From NCBI GenBank assembly GCA_003864495.1, contig ML133422.1:1110420-1174419 (forward strand): a DNA stretch of 64,000 nt, read 5' to 3'. Positions 1 through 13,600 of the stretch are shown one piece after another. The position numbers were made by a program, and so were the translations under genes. The stretch's first letter is position 1, and each line of letters begins with the position of its first letter. The notes below the pieces were generated by a model. The model was not told the DNA's origin. It did not search any database and saw nothing but the letters and a program-made list of their open reading frames with translations. This DNA is from Nemopilema nomurai (taxonomy: Eukaryota; Cnidaria; Scyphozoa; Rhizostomeae; Rhizostomatidae).

Positions 1-28
1 GTTACAAGGGCAAATAGATTGTAAGTTA

Positions 29-34
29 TTTATT
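29..34 (-). terminator. Poly(A) signal AATAAA of the minus-strand gene
   Basis: TTTATT on the plus strand reads AATAAA on the minus strand, about 140 nt downstream of the stop codon of the three-exon gene. The position suits a short 3' UTR. Such hexamers are common by chance in AT-rich DNA. Confidence 0.4.
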
Positions 35-174
35 GTTCTCAGTAATATTGGCTTGTTTTAATAAAATTTGCACTTTATTCAGTTCACCCTACTACTTCTC
101 TTGCTTTGACTATTTGTTCGTGTAATTTTTGCTAGGGCTAACATATCTCAAAATAACAATTTCAAATTGATATT

Positions 175-2191
175 TCAATCTTTTTTTTCGTAAATAACTG
201 CTAACGTGTACTGTGTATCAATGTTTTTGTAGCAAACCACGCTCTGAGTTTTATACAATGCGTTGGTTTCTTGTGCCTTCTGATAAGAAGCAGGAGACCC
301 CTGGGCTACTATAGATCTATGATCAAATTTAGTGCATTCAGCTAAAACTACAGTCAGTTTATTTTCCCAAAAAAATTTAGGCTCAGAAAGAAAGTTCACA
401 AAAGTATGTAAAGCTTTGATTTTAAGAGAGGGTTAGTCTCAGGTGTATGGCTTTATGAATGGAGCAAGGATCTCATATCAAAGTCTTGCACGGGAAGGTG
501 GAAATACAAGTATCTGAGAGAAGAAAATTTAGAGAGATTCTTATGAGCCTCATAGCTGACTTTTTTCAATTGTCAAAAGGTGAGGGTGATAGAGAAAGTG
601 TTGAGCTCTGAGATGATGCTTCAAAATCAAGCATTGCCTTTGTTAATGCTCCAAAAATTTAAAAAAAAGGTTCTGGCTAATTATTGAAGGCTTGTGCTAA
701 TGGAATATTATTTTGAATTTATAAAGCACAGACAAAAGAGGTATGTTAATAAAACTGACCACACAAATATATTAGAAAAAAGTGCAGAGGTCCAAGTTAT
801 AATAAAAAGAGTGTATACCAAAAAGGTACTTATTAAGAAAATGCACAATCCAGCCTTTCAAATTGGCATATTGTCTTCCTAAAGGCAGTAAAATGTTACT
901 TATGAAGAAAAATTAAAACATGGCAGTATCAAATGAAATTTTTAGATGAATTTTGATCCCTTACCCTGTATTTGTTCACGATTTTCTCAAGCCTTCCGTA
1001 CAATTCTCTGGTAATGTAATTTGACAGAGTATGGAAAGTGCCATCAGGAAAGGGGTCAAATTTGTTGTATATGAAATCTCTATGTACCAATGGCTCCAAG
1101 ACCTGAAATATATTAAAGTTATTATGAAAAGCAAATGATCTAACTTGAACTCTTGCATGCTTAGATAAAATCATGTTAAAAATCTAATGGTGTGCTAACA
1201 TGATATATACTAATCTGGGCTTTGTATCCTTTTATATTTGTGTAAGTGACAAAAGCTAATAACCACTTCAATGCCTTTTAGTGAAATCCACAATGAGGGC
1301 CCAGTACAGTTTCAGAAAGGTAGTCATATTCAGTTTGGTGAATTAGGGGCTGCATGTGCCAGAGTATTTACCCTGAAATGCCAGTTTGGTATTCAAGCCC
1401 CCAAAACACTCTGCAATCATGGCATTTTTATTAATGTATCAGACAAATAAATCACTAAATCTCAAAAATTTGATTGTCTTCTGGAATTGAAACCTTTTAA
1501 GTAGCCAATCAAAAAGAAATTTGAAACTTACAGTCCACAAAAATCTGATGATCATATAATTGCACACTTGAAGAAGTTGTTCTACAAACTTGCATTTCTG
1601 CAAAGAAATTGAGATACTTTATTATAGGAAGAAAGTGAAACCTCATGTCCTTTCAAAAAATGAGGGCGTTCACTTGTTCAAAAATTTGACTAGGTAACCC
1701 GTTATCGAAACTTCAGTAAGCTAATCTTTTTCTAGACATGTTACTTAAAAACATCTAACTATGGAAACATTAAATAGGAAAGAAGATTGATGAACGCTAC
1801 GGATAACCATTGATTTTAAATATCGCATTGAACAAGATACATCGGTTCTAATTTCTCTGCTAGCTGTTGAAGCTTGTTGAGACTTGTTGCTCTTTTGTTA
1901 ACAACTTGAGAAGCGGAACCGTAAAGATTGCAATTGATATCATCTACCCACTTTGTCAAAATCCCAATCTGCAGTCCAGTGGAATATCCTGTCTAATTGT
2001 CTTTCGAAAACTAGGGTCGTGTGAGGTCGATTTTTGAACAGGGCCTGGTCTTGCCATGCCTCCTTGATTGTACCAGCCTGATGGCTAGGCCCTAACTTCC
2101 AGTTATTTTCCACACTGTTTCCCTTTGCCTGGCGTCCTGCTTCTTGCTTCGGTGACTGACGATTCAAATTATTCAAACAACTTTCACTCAT
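175..2191 (-). CDS. Three-exon gene, possible Tctex1/dynein light chain-like protein
   Basis: I assembled this from three exons read right to left: 2191-1952 (ATG start), 1102-965 and 381-175 (TGA stop). All junctions are phase 0 with good sites: donor GTGGGT, acceptor TTTCAG, donor GTAAGG, acceptor CTTTCTGAG. The 585 nt give 194 residues. Residues 1-60 are polar and low in hydrophobics. From about residue 65 the protein alternates predicted helices and strands: DKVLEPLVHRDFIYNKF, then LSNYITRELYGRLEKIV, then LTVVLAECTKF, ending TLAVIYEKKD. Two helices, a V-rich strand and a terminal AVIY strand at this spacing resemble Tctex1-type dynein light chains of cilia or dynein motors. That family call is my inference from pattern memory and is weak. 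The gene model is firmer, because three independent exons keep frame. A poly(A) signal follows on the same strand. Confidence 0.6.
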
Positions 2192-5100
2192 TTCTAAAAA
2201 ATGTTAGATAGAATCTCAGGAAATACTCATTTGAGGATCAGGTACCTCTGTTTTTTTCTCTTTACACTATTTTTCATAACTCCGAAACCTGTTGCCATGG
2301 GAATGGTCATAGATCAGCCTCGATATCATTTTATTTTAAACAAAAACAATTAATCCTTTCCGAAGGGACCATTCAGAAAACTTTATGGGAAGAAAGGGAG
2401 ACTTTTCTGGGAAATTTTTCTTGCACAAAATCAAATACATGACGTAAAAACTTTAGCAAGCCAATTTCAAGTCCAATATCTTTATACATTTCGTTGTAAG
2501 TTAGTCAAGTTTCATTCATGATAAATACTTTCTCGTATCTTGCTATTTTAACACGACTCCTGTGGATGAATTTACGAACAAAATGTTTCCATGAGCATGC
2601 CAGGCTATTTTGATTGAAGCCAAGATAAGAAAAGAATTTTCGCAAAGCTGTTATGACAGGAAAATCACATTGCAAGTTTTGAAATTAATTTCTCCCAACT
2701 TTTGCATATTTTTTCTTTGGCAGAAACACTCAGCGTTATGAATAAAGTAAGATAAGAAAACTAGAATGTTTTTTGGTATAGATAAAAATTTCAGAAGATA
2801 AACGATTTTACCAGTGAATTATTTAGTTCAAGATAATGGTATGGGCGTTTTTCATCCAACGAAAAGGAAATCAATTTTTTCTTAAACGTGTAATTGGATC
2901 CACAAAACTATGTCATAATATCATTAGACATTGTTATTACCATTGTGAGTCTAGAATCAATTAGGCCTGTAGTATATGAAAATGTGTGGGATAATCTGTC
3001 GATAGACGAGGGATTGGTTACAAAAATAACTTTGAATTTAGATTTTGTTCGCAATCTACAAAATTTTATTGACATAAAACATTGACAAGGACCTGAATGA
3101 AAGTTAAAAACAGAGAATAAGACTGTATTGTCTTTCAATTCACTTAGATCGGATGTTATTTTCGACTGGTACATCTAACACTTGCCATTTATTAAATCAG
3201 TCTATTTTGAATTATTTCGTCCATGAAAAACTTCCATTTACAGCCTAGACACCTTGCAATAAGAAAACAATATTCTTCTGCACTTGAATTCCCATTTCTA
3301 TTCCATTCAAAAACACAGTAATTATAGCACAATGTCTCCTATATATAGTCAGCTGGTGCCTAGTCTACTCATGTTTGCAAAACTTGTTGCTTATATTAGA
3401 TCAAACGAGTATTAGTCAATAGCAAGAAAACCCCCTTAATTTCATTAAAAGCTTTAAGACTCTGAGAGTACTGTTTTAGAAATTGCGTTTTTCCAAAGAA
3501 AATTTCCTTCGATGGATAACAAACCTTTTCAGCATTAAGAAAATATTACTTTTCAAATACAGATTACATGTTTTTGGTCAAGCTGGGTCGCCTTTTCATC
3601 TAGGTGTTTTGGAATCTGTTTAATTTTCCATGAAAATCCCTTACTATATAGACACAAAAGAGCTCGTTCTTTTGCTTGGAACCCTTTTAAAAGATTGTGT
3701 GAGTTGATTCCGGTTTGATCTTGATAAGGAACTAGCTGTTTGTTTTGATCATTTTTCGCCGTTTGCATACCCTAAGAAGTATCAGGCGATAAAGTGCCTC
3801 AAGTATGCAAAGACTGCTGCACCGCTTTCTCGTAGTATTTTAAAGCACTGTAGTAAGCGAATATTAGTGTTATACAAATTATTACCGTATATAATTCTAA
3901 TCGAATCAAACATCAGAAAATGGACAAAGATAAATAAAGTCGAAAGACTGAATGACTCACTGATCTTGCTTCTGTGATTTTATTTATATTATTTGAATTT
4001 GCAAATTTTAAGTCATAACTTTTACAATCGCAGTATTTGCATGTTGATTGTTAGGTCCTATGTTACGAAAGGCAGGGTGGGTGTGAGAAAGGCACGTAGC
4101 ATTCCCATCATTTGAAAACAGCCTCCAATTCCAGCAGGTTGACTGTGAGGTTCATGGGCAATGTTGCCAAGGACAACATTGCAATTTCTGATCATGATGA
4201 AAGTCAAGGGGCAATTCACTATTGCAAATAGCGTACGAGATTCTCACGAAAACAATAGGATTTCCAGGGATTTTTTTATAAAACAATTTTCACGAAAGGT
4301 GTACGAGATTTGTTTTGCCCCTCGATGAAAGGCCTGCGATGCTTAAAAGCAGCCATGGGCACAATGACTCTGCAAAGAACACTTTTTCTAATTGGAGCAA
4401 TTCTACAAAAGGTAATTCACCAAATCTGGATGGATTGACTTCCAGTGCTCCTACACGTGTACCAATGTCTCAGCTGTTAACATGGCTGGTGCACTTAAAG
4501 TATGCCTGTATTTTCTTACCACATTGCTATCTCCAACTTGCTCTGTCTTTCAGAAAGTTGCTCTCCGTGCTTATGGGGCGAAGTGCCATACTTGAGTGAA
4601 AGACCTTGTGTGCTTTGCCAAAAGTTGGGGGCGTGGCCCCCTCTGCCCACGGGTTCCTATTTCACTGTGGTAAATACACAGCCTTGCCGAGTCGAACATA
4701 ATCGAAGCAGTGTTAAACCATATGAAAAACATATGCTTTCTCGAGCACTTTGTTCGAAGGCCCCGTATGGGTTTAACAGGGAATATTTCCACGTTCACCT
4801 GCCAACAATGAGGACTTTATTAGCGATTCACAGAAAAAGTAAACTTTTCTAAAACTCATCAATTTAAGCTCTGCTGAAGCAGTTTCATCCGGACACATTT
4901 TCAGGCGATAACATCCTTGGCTCTTCGCTTCTAGAGCTATTTAGAAGAAAGCTTCCTGGTGCTTTAGGTACAAGCTTGTTAGGCAAACTGAATTAACAGA
5001 TCAAAACATGTGTTTTTAAGCTTTTTAAATGGAAGCTGGCACACTCTGGCCCCAAAGCTAGTCGATAACATTCTTCGGATACGTTCGCTTCCATCTGTTG

Positions 5101-5962
5101 CTGCAGTCATTTTTGTTTTGAACCTAGTTCTACTTGGTCATGGTAAAAATCTAAAAAAGCAAAAAGTTTCGCCATTTTAAAGATTTCTTTTTAGTACAAA
5201 CAGTTGCATAATTGCAAGGTCAAAACATTAGTTTCTAAGGAGGTATGTAGGTCTCTTTTCTCGCCTGTCTTCAAAAATCGAATTCCCATTGCATAATCCA
5301 ATTATCATCAATTATTGTCCACTAAACATAAGCCTTGGAGATATCATTGTTTTTGAGAGAAAAAACGAGATTGATAATTAAAAAGTAGCGTTGGGAGACA
5401 AGAATTCGCTCACTTAATAGAGAGATAATTTTTCATTAGCTTTGAATTACCTTCACAAAGCCTAACTTAAATTGTAAGCTATTTTACAGTTTTTTGCACT
5501 AGCCACTAAATAAGATCAACGCTTTGAACACAAAGAATCGAATCGCTTTTAATGTGCAAGCTTGCGAAGGGAGCAACTTTAGTTTCATTATATTGGTCAT
5601 ATACTGAGGAGATTTCAAAAACCATTTCATGTCATTGGATCAAGAAAGAAGGAGAGAAAGAAAAGAAGACTAAGTAAATAACTAATTTTCCCAGACATTG
5701 CAAAATGCACTATCCCAGTGTTGCTGCAAAAGATTCCTGTTAGGAACTTGCAAAGTATAGCCCTATAATGATGAAAACCACGATTAAAACCACTGATCTT
5801 GTGATAATCTTTTTCAATATTTCTAGCTTTCAGTTGAAAGGAACCAATCTATTTTTCAAAGCACAAGTTCAATTTAAAGCGAATGAAATGAAACAGTCAC
5901 CCATTTCAATGGAAATGTTACCGCAAAAACCAAGTGCTTGCACCCTTAACAAGTTAACAACA
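2192..5962. other. Gene-free stretch
   Basis: AT-rich sequence upstream of the minus-strand gene. The ORFs here are short, overlap on both strands and lack paired splice sites or recognisable domains. The only structured item is one copy of a dispersed repeat at 3762-3812, listed separately. The promoter of the minus-strand gene should lie just above 2191, but I see no clear TATA element. Confidence 0.5.
3762..3812 (+). repeat. Dispersed repeat copy 1, ends with inverted octamer-like motifs
   Basis: The segment begins TTTGCATACCCTAAGAAGT and ends AAGTATGCAAAGACTG. A second copy lies at 37491-37534 with the same order of bases and a few transitions. The outer 9 bp (TTTGCATAC and GTATGCAAA) are inverted repeats and contain the ATGCAAA core of POU-factor octamer sites. 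It may be a short transposon remnant or a conserved binding module. Confidence 0.55.
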
Positions 5963-6438
5963 CCGTATTTACTCGAGTGCCCACAAACGCAACCCAATCC
6001 CCCCCCCCGTATAAGCGCCACCCCTCCCCCCAATGAACACCGCAGTTATTATTTTTGTAAATGCGAAGCTGAATTAAAAAATCTTTAGAATCGTTAGAAT
6101 CAAACAGGAAAAATCTGCAAATGATATAACGGACTGTTGTATGAATTTTGGATAAACCTTGGGAATATATTTCCTTGCATCAAAACGCACTTAAGATCAA
6201 AGTGAGAATATTTTAAAGGTTTTTCCTCAACTCTCTCTTGAGAATCAGTGACATCGAGATTTTATGAACCTTTAAAGATATTTTCAAACTTGTAACTTTT
6301 ACTACTAAAATTTTTTTGAAACGTATTTTTTTTATTGAAAAATTACAGGGTTGTTAAAAGCGCCGCCCCCGAATAAGCGCCACATCGAAAGTACTGGAAA
6401 TTAAAAGACAGCCGCGGCGCTAATTCGAGCGTTAACGG
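5963..6438. mobile_element. Probable MITE with CTCGAATTAGCG-type ends
   Basis: The left end reads CCGTATTTACTCGAGTGCCC. The right end, reverse-complemented, reads CCGTTAACGCTCGAATTAGC. The arms are similar but eroded. C-rich blocks with ATAAGCGCCAC occur inside, near both ends (6010-6030 and 6362-6385). A TA flanks the right end and CA the left, so the target duplication is imperfect. The ends resemble those of the better-preserved G-rich MITE at 27923-28310. No coding capacity is seen. Confidence 0.5.
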
Positions 6439-8333
6439 TATTTTTTTTGCGATTACTTTTGGTATTGACTGGTTGAGTTCCAAAACGATACTTTGAAGTG
6501 GCGTGAAGGCCTGGCCATCGGTAGATATGTGTTAATCCATACGCCATGCGCTCAAGAACAAGCAAGAGAATCGTCTTTACCTAAAAGCGCTTTTCCAGAT
6601 TAGATAAGTTATAAGTACTGAAGCTCTGCCCATTTGAAAATTTATGATTTAATCATCACATGCAGGTGCATCGAAACTGTAGCACGTGACTTTGAAGCCG
6701 GCCGCTATCCACCGTGACTTTTTATATACAGCTGAGTCTGTTTTCAGTCCAGATATCTTGTGCTTCCAGGGTGTGTTCAACTGAAAGAAATCGTTGGAGG
6801 TTGCCACGAAAAAACGTGTCTTTACTCCACGATCTATTGCTGTGAAGATACCAAACGAAGCATTCAAAAGATTCGGTGTTTTCAACTGGCGACATTTATT
6901 CAGTTTGAAGCATCAACACATTTTTGAAGTCGGACAGTTCAAGGTAAGAAAATGTTCATACACGATAAAACGGAAGTTTTCATACATTTGTGTCTATTAG
7001 GATGGAAGTAAGATGCAATTTTTGTGCAACCTACGAGCAATTAGTCTGAAATATATGATTTTAATTATCTTTTTGCCATGAAAGAATCGTTGCTGTAAAG
7101 ACCTTTTGGCAACCAAACCTAACTAGAATTTCAGTAGCAATTGAAATTCAACGAATCGGCATTCAATTAATTTCGTGCGTTCCAGAACTGTTGCGAGTCT
7201 GTTGAATACAATATTTTTAGATTGGGGTATTCCAGTATAAACTTTGGATCCTGTTTTATCGACTATTTGGTACAAATTTAAAAATCATCAACATTGAAAA
7301 CGATTGATTTCGAAACCATTCTATGGTAAGATTATCAAACAGTTTTCGTGTTATCTTGAAATGTATATATTCAAAATCTTATTAAAATGTTTAGCACTTT
7401 TCAGCTCAGTTATGCGGTAAATTATTCTAACAAAGATTCTGAAAAGAAGAAGAAAGGTTGAATAAAGATAACAGATTAAAGAATTTTCTTCAAAGAAAAA
7501 ATTCCCGCAACCTTACATTTTACCAAAACCTTACTTGAATGAAGTCATAAATCTAGATAGGGCAATACCGAATTTATATTTGAACCGACAAATTCTCTAA
7601 TTGTGATGATACTTAAACTGGCTAAGACTTTGCAAACAAATTGAAATAACAAAAGAACGGTTTACTACAAGTATGCGTCTTTTCACAAGTAATATATGAT
7701 AGCATATCACTTTAGCATTTCTGACATTAAACACCAACCTGATCTGGCCCCTCATTCACGCACAAACAAATATTTTAATAATAAGAGCCCAAAATTGGCG
7801 CCTTTAACTTACAATTCATTTTAGGAGTAATGAACGCAAAACTATCGAATTGGTAGATAAAAGCGCGACAAGGAAAATAAAGGTTGAAGAAGATCAAGTT
7901 TAATGTAAATTTTCATTGATATCAGAGGGAGATTTTGCGTTTAGTCGATGGCCGAATTGTTCACAAAGCAATAATTATGTATCCAACCTCGTCAAGTGTG
8001 AGAAATCTTTAAAGCAGTCAATCAATGGGACATCTTCATTTTGCAGTCGTATTGTTTTGATCAGCCAGGACACAACTTTACTGCTGATTGGCTGATATTT
8101 GATTGACAAGCTTATTCTGACCAATCAAAATGAAATCTTGACCTCTAGCTTGAAAAGCACGTGTGCAGCATAGAAATTGTTTAGGCATTGGAAAAACATT
8201 TACCATTTGGATTGCAGGTCAAAAGTAATTATTACATATAATTTGCATAACAACATCTTATAATCAACTATTACAGGTATTTTTTCTGCATAAGTCAGTT
8301 TTTTGCAGAATTCTTTCATTAATGCAAATTGAA
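6439..8333. other. Gene-free stretch with one exon-like ORF
   Basis: No recognisable gene. An open segment at 6788-6943 ends at a strong donor (TTCAAG followed by GTAAGA). It has a weak acceptor, no partner exon and no known domain, so I did not call it a gene. Confidence 0.45.
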
Positions 8334-8375
8334 TGTCAATTTGGTTGATTGAAATGTCAATTTGGTTGATTGAAA
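8334..8375 (+). repeat. Perfect tandem duplication of a 21-mer
   Basis: Two adjacent copies of a 21-bp unit beginning TGTCAATTTGGTTGATTG. It looks like a simple slippage or duplication event. No function is evident. Confidence 0.85.
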
Positions 8376-10253
8376 TTAAAAATTGAAGATGTTAATGGTC
8401 TTCGAATATAGCGAAATGTACTTGCAATCACTCTTTATTTAGGAGTTTCAGTTTGTAAGTGGGTAACTATTCGAACTGAAATCGGTGCTACGAATGTAAT
8501 CTATTCAATAAAACAAGTTTTTTCAACAATTTATCCTTTTAGTACATAAACCTCTGGCTGTTTTGAAGAGACCGTTACGAAGTCAACCCGAGGAAAACTT
8601 ACTTTTGTCTCATTTAAGGGCATTAAACCTTTGCCGAAACGAATTTTGTAGGGAGCCTTTGAGTCGGTGTCATTAAGAATGCCTCCAGAAAAAGGGCGCT
8701 CACTCGTGCAAAAAATTCCTTTGGGTAAATGGATAAAGAATAATGAATAATTGATTCTGTTTTACCGAAATGAAAGCAGAAATCTGTTTTACTGAGAGAT
8801 CATTGGACGTTTATTATGCATTTACACTGTTCTTAGCGGAATGAAATAGCTGGGATAAAACCAATGCCTGAATGAAAATCACACCAAAAAGAAGATCGTT
8901 TTAAAATAAACTAATAAACCCTAATCATGAAAACAAATTTTAATCCAAGTCATGTGACTTTAAAGATTTATCAGAAACGACGTAATTTATAAAGTGCTAG
9001 CAAGACAACCTCTTAAAATGTTTTTATAAATAACGTCCTGGAGAATTAATTTTCTTGCATACTCAAGGAATTTTCTCTTTATTCTATGAAAGAAGCTGTT
9101 ATTATTTTGGTTGAATTGAAGAAAAGGTGATGTTTTGGGCAAACCCCCAAATACATAAAGCAGGCAGCAAAATAAGTATGTTCAAGAAAGGTCACGTTGC
9201 GATACGATTTCTTAGAATATAAACGCAAGCAAGACAAGCTCCGTAGCTCAAATCACTGTCTCTGTTTACAATGCAATTTTATTGCGAAGGTAGTTGTGCG
9301 ATATCGCTAGGCCTTCTATTAACCCCGGTCTCCAAAGGTAGAATTATTCATACTTCCTTTAGCAGGCTTTTAAAGGGATCTCGGCGCTTGCAGGATAACA
9401 TAAAGGATGTAGTTGTTGTTGTTGTTTTTGTTGTTTTTGTTGTTGTTTTGTCACAGAGAGCTTCTTGGATCCGTGTTAATTCAATTAGTCTGTCAAACTG
9501 GGTGGTGTGTAGGGGGACATCGGCGAAAGCACTTCTATCCTGGATACAACACATGCATTCTTTGAGTATGCACCGCAAGCCTCTTTTCTCGCTCCCATTT
9601 TGCTTGAGCAAAGGTTAACCAAAGTCCATATAGTAATTCTTCTGGCCCTCCTCTAGAAATGGTTTTACTAGTGTCTTAACTATAGTATTTTAATTAAAGC
9701 GAAGGTTTGCAAAAAGGCGAAAACTGAGCAATTAAATTCGCAAGTGTATGCAACTAAATCTAGGTCTGTTATTAAGTTTCCAGTTAAATGCTAATGACGT
9801 TATAACCCGAACAATGAATTATCCTGCATTGAATGTAAAAAGCTGCATAAAATCATTTTCAACGCTCTTTCGCTTCTAAAATTCCTTCTTGTAATCTTGC
9901 AAGTCTATTTCATTTTAACATTGTATCATATTTTGATTTCTGACTTGCAGCAATGTTCATGGCTTGTATGCCCTTTTCCATCAATAAACAACATAAGTTA
10001 ATTGGGAAATCATATTCAGTGGTTAACTAAAAATTGGCTATCTATATCAAAGATTTGTCGTTAGCGTTGGTTAAGATGGTCAATAGCATAAGCTTGAATG
10101 AGATTCCAAAAAGCAAACGCGACTGAATGATTTGCTGTGTTTACAATGACAATGCCTAAGTCTTTGTCATTAATATTTCAAGTGCTGCCGCTTCTGTTGT
10201 TGACAATTTTAGCAGATGTAAACCAAAACATTACGCAGAAAAGCAGAAAGTAT
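8376..10253. other. Gene-free stretch with a GTT microsatellite
   Basis: No convincing gene. A (GTT/GTTTTT)n tract lies at about 9411-9450 and explains the Val/Phe-rich and Thr/Lys-rich reading frames on the two strands there. Confidence 0.5.
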
Positions 10254-10660
10254 ATTGGCATATGAATCCCTATACAACTCGCTGAAACACTACGTAACTT
10301 TTGTTTGAAACATCAGCTTGTATCATCATATTGGCATATGAATCCCTATACAACTCGCTGAAACACTACGTAACTTTTGTTTGAAACATTAATTTGTAAA
10401 ATCATATGCAATTAGCCGAAACATTACATAACTTTTGTTTTAAACATCAGCTTGAATCATCATATTGGCATATGAATCCCTAATCAACTTGCTGAAACAC
10501 TACGTAACTTTTGCTTGAAACATTAGTTTGTAAAATCTTATGCAATTAGCCGAAACATTACATAACTTTTGTTTTAAACATCAGCTTGAATCATCATATT
10601 GGCATATGAATCCCTAATCAACTTGCTGAAACACTACACAACTTTTGTTTGCAAAAATTT
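10254..10660 (+). repeat. Tandem repeat with 76-bp and 134-bp periods
   Basis: Four copies of an A unit start with ATTGGCATATGAATCCCTA at 10254, 10330, 10464 and 10598. The first spacing is 76 bp and the next two are 134 bp. In the 134-bp periods a shorter, related B unit (ATGCAATTAGCCGAAACATT) is placed between A units. Both units share a GAAACAYTACRTAACTTTTG core, so B is a diverged, shortened A. This is a small higher-order satellite. Confidence 0.85.
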
Positions 10661-13600
10661 TCATCGATTATTGGAAATATGTGGTCAAGAATAAAATCAT
10701 TATTAAAGTAACATCATATTTAACATAACGACCCAAGATATGTTCATAGCAGCTCTTACAAAATATTTTCAGAACAACGACTTTCACCTGAAAGCTCTAG
10801 TCTTTGTTTACTTACTGTCTTTGTTTACTTACTGTCTTAAATTCTTTTCATAAATCGTATGTTTGTGATTGGTATTCATATTTGGAAAAAAGAAAACGTG
10901 GTCTCTCATCATTTGCCATCATCAAAGGGGATCCTAATGCATTGCGATATGATAGTCTAGTGTTTAATCGCCAAAAAGGGTGTTAAAATGAATTTTCTAT
11001 TGTTTTGGTAAAGATCGATGTAGAACATGTTGGGCACCAATTATTATGGGGCTTGAAAACCTGAAAGGGTCACTCAGCTGATCACGTGAGCAAGGAAAAA
11101 TCCGAATGCTAGCTTTCTTCGTGTAAATCACTCGTGATATTTCTGAATCCATTCAATGTGGAAAATAGCGTCTTTTTATAGACAATATTTGCTTGGCGTG
11201 TCTAGCTATAGCTCAGACGCCAGTTTTATATTGACGAGTAAATAAATTAATCTGCTTTAGACACATTTCTGATAGAACACCTCATTCATGCATAACCGAC
11301 GGCCTATGGATTTCTTATCGATGTAGAAAGGGCAGGATTCAGTACCAATTTTTTGGGGGATGCTACAAGAGTTGCCTACTTTTTGAAATCACACTAACCA
11401 GGCATTGTTGTCTAAATGCCATTCATTCAAAAACTGCTGAAATCAGTGAACTTAGAATTGTTAGAGTGACATCATCTCTCATGCTTTTCCAAGGAGAACA
11501 AAACTTTTCATTAAATTAAGAACGTTATAAAAGCTCTTGGATAGACAGTAAAGATCAAGATAGTTCTTTTGGGTACTACTTGCCAACTAGTAGTCAAAAG
11601 AGCGCATAGCGGATGACAAACAACAAAGATCTGAGCACGGATCCTTGGCGCACAACACATTATCTCAATGAATAACGAGCCAATCAGCTCACTTACTATA
11701 CAACGTGCCATAGAACTGCCTACTTTCAAAATTACTGAAGTTAGTTTGTGCGCAAGGCTGAAAGCATCTGATATATTCAGAGATGACTATCAAATGCAAT
11801 TAGGCAACTTGCTCGTAAACGGTGGAAAGGAAGTTCCGATAAGATGGCGGTGCTTACACAGCCGAGTTTAAATATTTGATCGCAGACTCTAGCATGCGAT
11901 GAAAGTATCACTGATAACTAACTTTCGCGATTTTGACTTCGGCTGAGCAGTGAAATCTGTTCGTATCTAATTGAACAGCGTACCTTGAGTGTAAGCATTT
12001 CTAAACCCTTTCGTTCTTTCTTGATTACTGTGTTTGATCCGTTTCCTTTGAGCTCACTCGTATGAGTGCTTATCTGGCTGGTGACGCATTGAGTCGAGAT
12101 TCTGCTGTGATAGTATATGAAACAGACGTAAATGAGTTAAGAAAAGTTGATCTGTGATAGATACCTATCTGTAAGTCAGAAAATAACTCTTTAAAACCAT
12201 TGCAGTGGATGGTAATGAGGAGAGGACAAAACGGCCTGTCTAAGAACGATGCAGTGGTTCTAACTATTGATGTACAAGGTAAGGAAAACTGGTTGGTTAA
12301 CAGAAGAAATTTTAAAGCTAATTTAAAAGGATCTATGGAAATCAATAATTAGCTTCAATTGAACCTGATCTTACGTTTTAAAAAGAACCTTTGTATTAGA
12401 TTTCGGTCAAGTTGCCGGTTCCTGCTAACAAATCTACAAGCATTTGCCATATGAACACTGTTTTCTATTAAGCCGGCCATTTTCAACAACCTAGGAACAA
12501 CTTTTTAAACATCGAGTGTATTGTCCGTTCCTTCAGACACGCCTTGCAACTAACCGGTTTACTACAAGAAACCGAAAACTCCGGTCCATTTCAGGGACCT
12601 GGGCCATAAAATAGAGTCTTAATAAAGAGCCCTGGCTACTGTTGATCAAAACTCGGGTGATTGGATGTCGGACAACTGGTATCGGTTCCATTTCACAGCG
12701 CGGCAAGCAATGATTAGAGTAGTCGGCGGCATAATGCAGCCTCTTTGTTGCAGCCGGGTTTTTACCACTTAAGAGTCCGGTGCCCGGAAACTGGAGCTAC
12801 TCGTGCCCGGAGGCTGCCTTTTTGATGAGTAGGATTGCCATAAGCCTCTATTCGACAATAAGGCCAGTTTTTTCCCTTTGAGGCATAACACCTTTAAAAG
12901 TTACAAAATTTGCATCTTTGACTTCTGCCCTCTTCAACGAACGGTTGTGGCCGATTTTATTTCAACTAAACAGGCATGCCATGAATGCAGTTTTGCACTT
13001 TTCTATGGTTTACCGATTTAAGCCCGTGATTTTTTGCCCCAAGGGCAAGGTGAGTTTTCATTAAATGTTTACTACACATATAAAAGTAGAGTTTCATGTA
13101 AAAAACGTTTGAATTCCTAAATAAATGCATCACACATAGCAGTAATTTTCATACCATCCACCAATAAACGTTAGGTCTTCCATAGACTCGAGTAATCTGG
13201 TGGTAAAAAGAACTAGACTGAACTGAAAATGTTGCTTCGAAACAAATATTTCTTTAACCATTTTAAGCTCTAAATTAACATGAGTTCCGAAAAGATGCAT
13301 AAATAATAATAAAGAAAAAGCAATTTATCTTATGCTTTCAAAAACCTTCGTCACCTACATTATAGTTAATAAAGTTACATGACGTTAAGCAATTAGCAAT
13401 AAAATTTCAAAATTACATCTCTTAGAACCACCTTTTGACAGCATGAGATGTGCTAGCTGATTAGGCTTACTGGCTGTAATTCAAAAAACTACATGGATGA
13501 CATTTTGAGCATGTCCAGTGGATAAACTAATTAGCAAAGTAGTTCTTATTATACCTCTTCACCACACTTTGAAAACATGTATTCTCGTGTTCAAGTGAAA

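Noticed and set aside
5768..6088. 106-codon plus-strand ORF ending in a Pro-rich segment
   Set aside because: Its Pro-rich end comes from the C-runs of the MITE-like element at 5963-6438.
6788..6943. Exon-like segment ending at a strong GTAAGA donor
   Set aside because: The acceptor is weak, an in-frame stop lies just upstream, and no partner exon or known domain was found.
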